Assembly (NCBI GenBank): GCA_003530935.1
Contig: DPEO01000167.1
Location: forward strand, 1 to 6,441
Direction of reading: 5' to 3'
Origin: Desulfomicrobiaceae bacterium
Lineage (GTDB): Bacteria; Desulfobacterota; Desulfovibrionia; Desulfovibrionales; Desulfomicrobiaceae
Length of the DNA: 6,441 bases
In this document: positions 3,949 to 6,441 of the stretch, in pieces
Position numbering within the stretch: the first letter of the stretch is position 1
Layout of the letters: each line of letters starts with the position of its first letter
Notes under the pieces: model-generated
Databases searched by the model: none
The model's input: only the letters and a program-made list of their open reading frames with translations
Told to the model about the DNA's origin: nothing
Program-made: the position numbers and the translations under genes

Positions 3949-6441
3949 TCTGGTCGTTCTTGTGCTCTGGTGTATCTTGGCATTGCCCGCGCACGTCTTT
4001 GCCGCAGACTCCATCATGGTACTGCCTTTTGCCGTGCACGGCGACGCGAGCCTCGCTTCTCTGGAAGAAGACATCCCCCGCCTTTTGGCCGACCGCTTCA
4101 AGGCCCAGGGGCTGAGCGTCGTATCCCAAGATCAGGTGGACGCGCTCCTGGCGCGCCATGAGATCCAATTTCTCGATCTCGGGGTGGTTGCCGAGCTCGC
4201 CCGCCGGGCCGGGGCCAAGTATGCGGTCTACGGCGCCTTCTCCCAGGTGGGCGACGCCATCAGCCTCGATGCCCGGGTGGTGGATGCCACCGGCGCCAAG
4301 CCGCCGCGCCCGGTCTTTGCCTCCAAAACCGGAGGGATCATCCAGCTTCTGCCGGCGGTGGAAGACCTGGCCCGCGCCATCATGGATGGACTCTCCGCCG
4401 CAGGCCGCATCACCGGCATCGAGGTGCGGGGCACGACGGTGCTGGACAAAGACGTGGTGCTCTTGCGGCTCAAGGTGCAAAAAGGCGACCCCTTCGATCC
4501 CAAGGCCTTGGCCCAGGAGGTCAAGCGCCTCTACGAATTGGGATACTTTGACGATGTGCGCATCGACGCCGAAGACGACGGCGACGGCAAACGCATCGTG
4601 GTGACGGTGCAGGAGAAGCCCCTCATTCAAGCCATCGACGTGGAAGGGGCCGAAGAGATCGACCCCGACGACATCCTGGCCGCCATGAGCACCAAGACCG
4701 GATCCGTGGCCAACCTCAAGGTCCTGGCCGAGGACATGAATAAGATCCGCGAGCTCTACCGCAAAAAAGGCTACTACACCGCCACCGTGGACTACCGCAT
4801 CCAGACCGCGGACTCGCATCGAGCGCGGCTCACGGTCGCCGTGCACGAGGGCAAGAAACTCTATGTAGAAGAGATCGTCATCCAAGGGGCCAAGCAACTT
4901 TCCCCCTCGGAGATCAAAGACCAATTGGCCCTTTCCGAGAGGGGCATCTTTTCCTGGATCACCGGCAGCGGCGTCCTGCGCGAAGAGATGCTCGACCGGG
5001 ACGCCGCGGCCATCGAGGCGTACTATGCCAACCGCGGATTCCTCAACGCCCGGGCAGGCCAGCCCAAGGTGGAGTTCACCGACGACGGCATCGTCGTCAC
5101 CTACCAGATCGAGGAAGGCGATCGCTATCGGGTGGACCACGTGGTCTTCGGCGGAGACATCCTCACCAATGCCACCGACCTCGCCCAAATCACCACCCTC
5201 GACGACCTGGCCAAGGACAAGGAGTTCCTCGACCGCTCCGTCATCCGCAAGGATCTCAACGCCCTTTCCGACCACTACTCCACCTTCGGCTATGCCTTTG
5301 CCGAGGCGGACGTGGACATCCAACGCAACGAAGACGCCAAGACCGTGGCCGTGACCTACGTGCTGCGCAAAGGGCCCAAGATGTCCATCGGCCGGGTCAT
5401 CATCCAGGGCAACACACGCACCCGCGACAACGTCATCCGTCGCGAGATGCGGCTTGCCGACGGCGATCTCTTCAACGGGGCCCTGCTGCGGCGCTCCAAT
5501 GCCCGGCTGACCAAGCTCGATTTCTTCGAGACCGTGGAAATCATCCCCGAACCCACGGCCCGCCCGGACACCTTGGATCTGCGCGTGAAGGTCAAAGAGA
5601 AGTCCACCGGCATGCTTGCCGCAGGTGCTGGCTATTCCACCTACTCCAAGGTATTCTTTTCCGGCCAAATCCTGGAACGCAACCTCTTCGGAATGGGCTA
5701 CCAGTTGGGCTTCAAGGGGACCATCAGCTCCAAGAGCGCGGACTATACCGCAACCTTCTGGAACCCCCATTACGAGGACTCAGACTTGGGCGTCGGTCTT
5801 TCGCTCTATAACACCATGGACGAGCAAACGGACTATGATCGCCAAAGCATGGGAGGCAAACTCCTCTTCGGGTATCCTCTGGGCGAATACACCCAGCTTT
5901 CCTGGAACTACCGCCTGGAGCGCTACACCATCGAAGACGTGGACGACGACGCCGACCAGGAGATCAAAGACATCGAAGGCCACAACTGGGCCAGCGCCCT
6001 CTACGCCCGCATCACCCGCGACACCACGGACCGCCGCATCAATCCGTCCAAGGGAAGCATCAACACCCTTTCCGTGGAATATTCCGGCGGAATCCTGGGC
6101 GGCGACGACGATTTCGTCAAATACATCGCAGACACCAATTGGTACTTCCCGCTCTTTTGGAGCACGGTGTTCCATGCCCATGCCCAAGGGGGAATCCTCC
6201 ATGAGAACACCTCGGACACCGTCCCCCATTTCGAGCGCTTCTTCCTGGGCGGTATGAACTCCGTACGTGGCTATGAAACCCGTGCCATCTCGCCCCGATA
6301 TACGAGCATCGACGCCCAAGGCGGCTACGAAGAAGGATCGGAAAAAGGCGGCTACAAAAGCTTTTTCACCAACCTCGAATACATCTTCCCCATTCACAAG
6401 GAGATGGGGATCATGGGCGTCGTGTTCTTCGACGCCGGTCA
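3938..6441 (+). CDS. bamA: Outer-membrane protein assembly factor BamA with extra N-terminal domain (runs off right edge)
   Basis: 834 codons are present and the C-terminal barrel end is missing. BamA is the outer-membrane channel that folds and inserts beta-barrel proteins. Residues 1-22 form a Sec signal peptide (Arg3, hydrophobic core, likely cleavage after VFA). Residues about 25-152 are not part of standard BamA and look like a TolB-N/CsgG-like domain. Five POTRA domains follow, at about 157-228, 230-307, 308-394, 396-480 and 482-557, each with the G-x-G-x-like turn and helix pattern. The barrel starts near 558. The family signature VRGY in loop L6 is at 776-779, and the last visible residues, FFDAG, match the start of a late BamA strand, so perhaps 70-80 residues are missing. 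The mature protein would be about 900 residues against about 800 in E. coli; the excess matches the extra domain. TamA is excluded because it has three POTRAs. The ATG overlaps lolD by 11 bases. Confidence 0.95.
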   Translation, partial: MPRNLVVLVLWCILALPAHVFAADSIMVLPFAVHGDASLASLEEDIPRLLADRFKAQGLSVVSQDQVDALLARHEIQFLDLGVVAELARRAGAKYAVYGAFSQVGDAISLDARVVDATGAKPPRPVFASKTGGIIQLLPAVEDLARAIMDGLSAAGRITGIEVRGTTVLDKDVVLLRLKVQKGDPFDPKALAQEVKRLYELGYFDDVRIDAEDDGDGKRIVVTVQEKPLIQAIDVEGAEEIDPDDILAAMSTKTGSVANLKVLAEDMNKIRELYRKKGYYTATVDYRIQTADSHRARLTVAVHEGKKLYVEEIVIQGAKQLSPSEIKDQLALSERGIFSWITGSGVLREEMLDRDAAAIEAYYANRGFLNARAGQPKVEFTDDGIVVTYQIEEGDRYRVDHVVFGGDILTNATDLAQITTLDDLAKDKEFLDRSVIRKDLNALSDHYSTFGYAFAEADVDIQRNEDAKTVAVTYVLRKGPKMSIGRVIIQGNTRTRDNVIRREMRLADGDLFNGALLRRSNARLTKLDFFETVEIIPEPTARPDTLDLRVKVKEKSTGMLAAGAGYSTYSKVFFSGQILERNLFGMGYQLGFKGTISSKSADYTATFWNPHYEDSDLGVGLSLYNTMDEQTDYDRQSMGGKLLFGYPLGEYTQLSWNYRLERYTIEDVDDDADQEIKDIEGHNWASALYARITRDTTDRRINPSKGSINTLSVEYSGGILGGDDDFVKYIADTNWYFPLFWSTVFHAHAQGGILHENTSDTVPHFERFFLGGMNSVRGYETRAISPRYTSIDAQGGYEEGSEKGGYKSFFTNLEYIFPIHKEMGIMGVVFFDAG

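Noticed and set aside
3872..5770. 632-codon open frame on the minus strand opposite bamA
   Set aside because: It has the same cause: it is in codon register with bamA, whose codon use avoids the three triplets that would give antisense stops. The sense frame has a signal peptide, POTRAs and barrel.

Overview
This 6.4-kb window looks like ordinary chromosome from a GC-rich, Gram-negative, diderm bacterium. The gene order lysS–lolC–lolD–bamA and the protein sequences suggest a deltaproteobacterium of the Desulfovibrio type. That placement is inferred from remembered gene order and protein character, not from a search. The coding strands almost entirely avoid TTA, CTA and TCA codons, so long false open frames appear on the opposite strand.

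Layout. Positions 1-305 (minus strand) hold the 5' part of a shikimate kinase gene that runs off the left edge. Positions 306-503 are the only real intergenic region. It is divergent and must carry the control signals for both directions; it contains an 11-base direct repeat, two small hairpins and weak promoter candidates. From 504 to the right edge, four plus-strand genes are packed as an apparent operon: lysS (class II lysyl-tRNA synthetase, TTG start), 12 bases, lolC (lipoprotein-release permease, GTG start), 8-base overlap, lolD (its ATPase), 11-base overlap, bamA (outer-membrane protein assembly factor, cut by the right edge within the beta-barrel, at residue 834).

How the genes work together. 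LolC and LolD form the inner-membrane ABC machine that releases mature lipoproteins to the periplasmic carrier LolA. BamA folds beta-barrel proteins into the outer membrane, and its usual partners are lipoproteins delivered by the Lol pathway. The two routes to the outer membrane are therefore co-transcribed and apparently translationally coupled, behind a housekeeping tRNA synthetase.

The most notable feature is that BamA carries, between its signal peptide and five recognisable POTRA domains, an extra domain of about 130 residues. It resembles the TolB-N/CsgG-like periplasmic fold. Other points worth a look are the single Lol permease gene, an EF-hand-like acidic loop in the BamA barrel, the N-terminal extension of the shikimate kinase and the repeats in the divergent control region. 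I see no mobile element, CRISPR array, tRNA, rRNA or phage gene, and no convincing undescribed multi-gene system.
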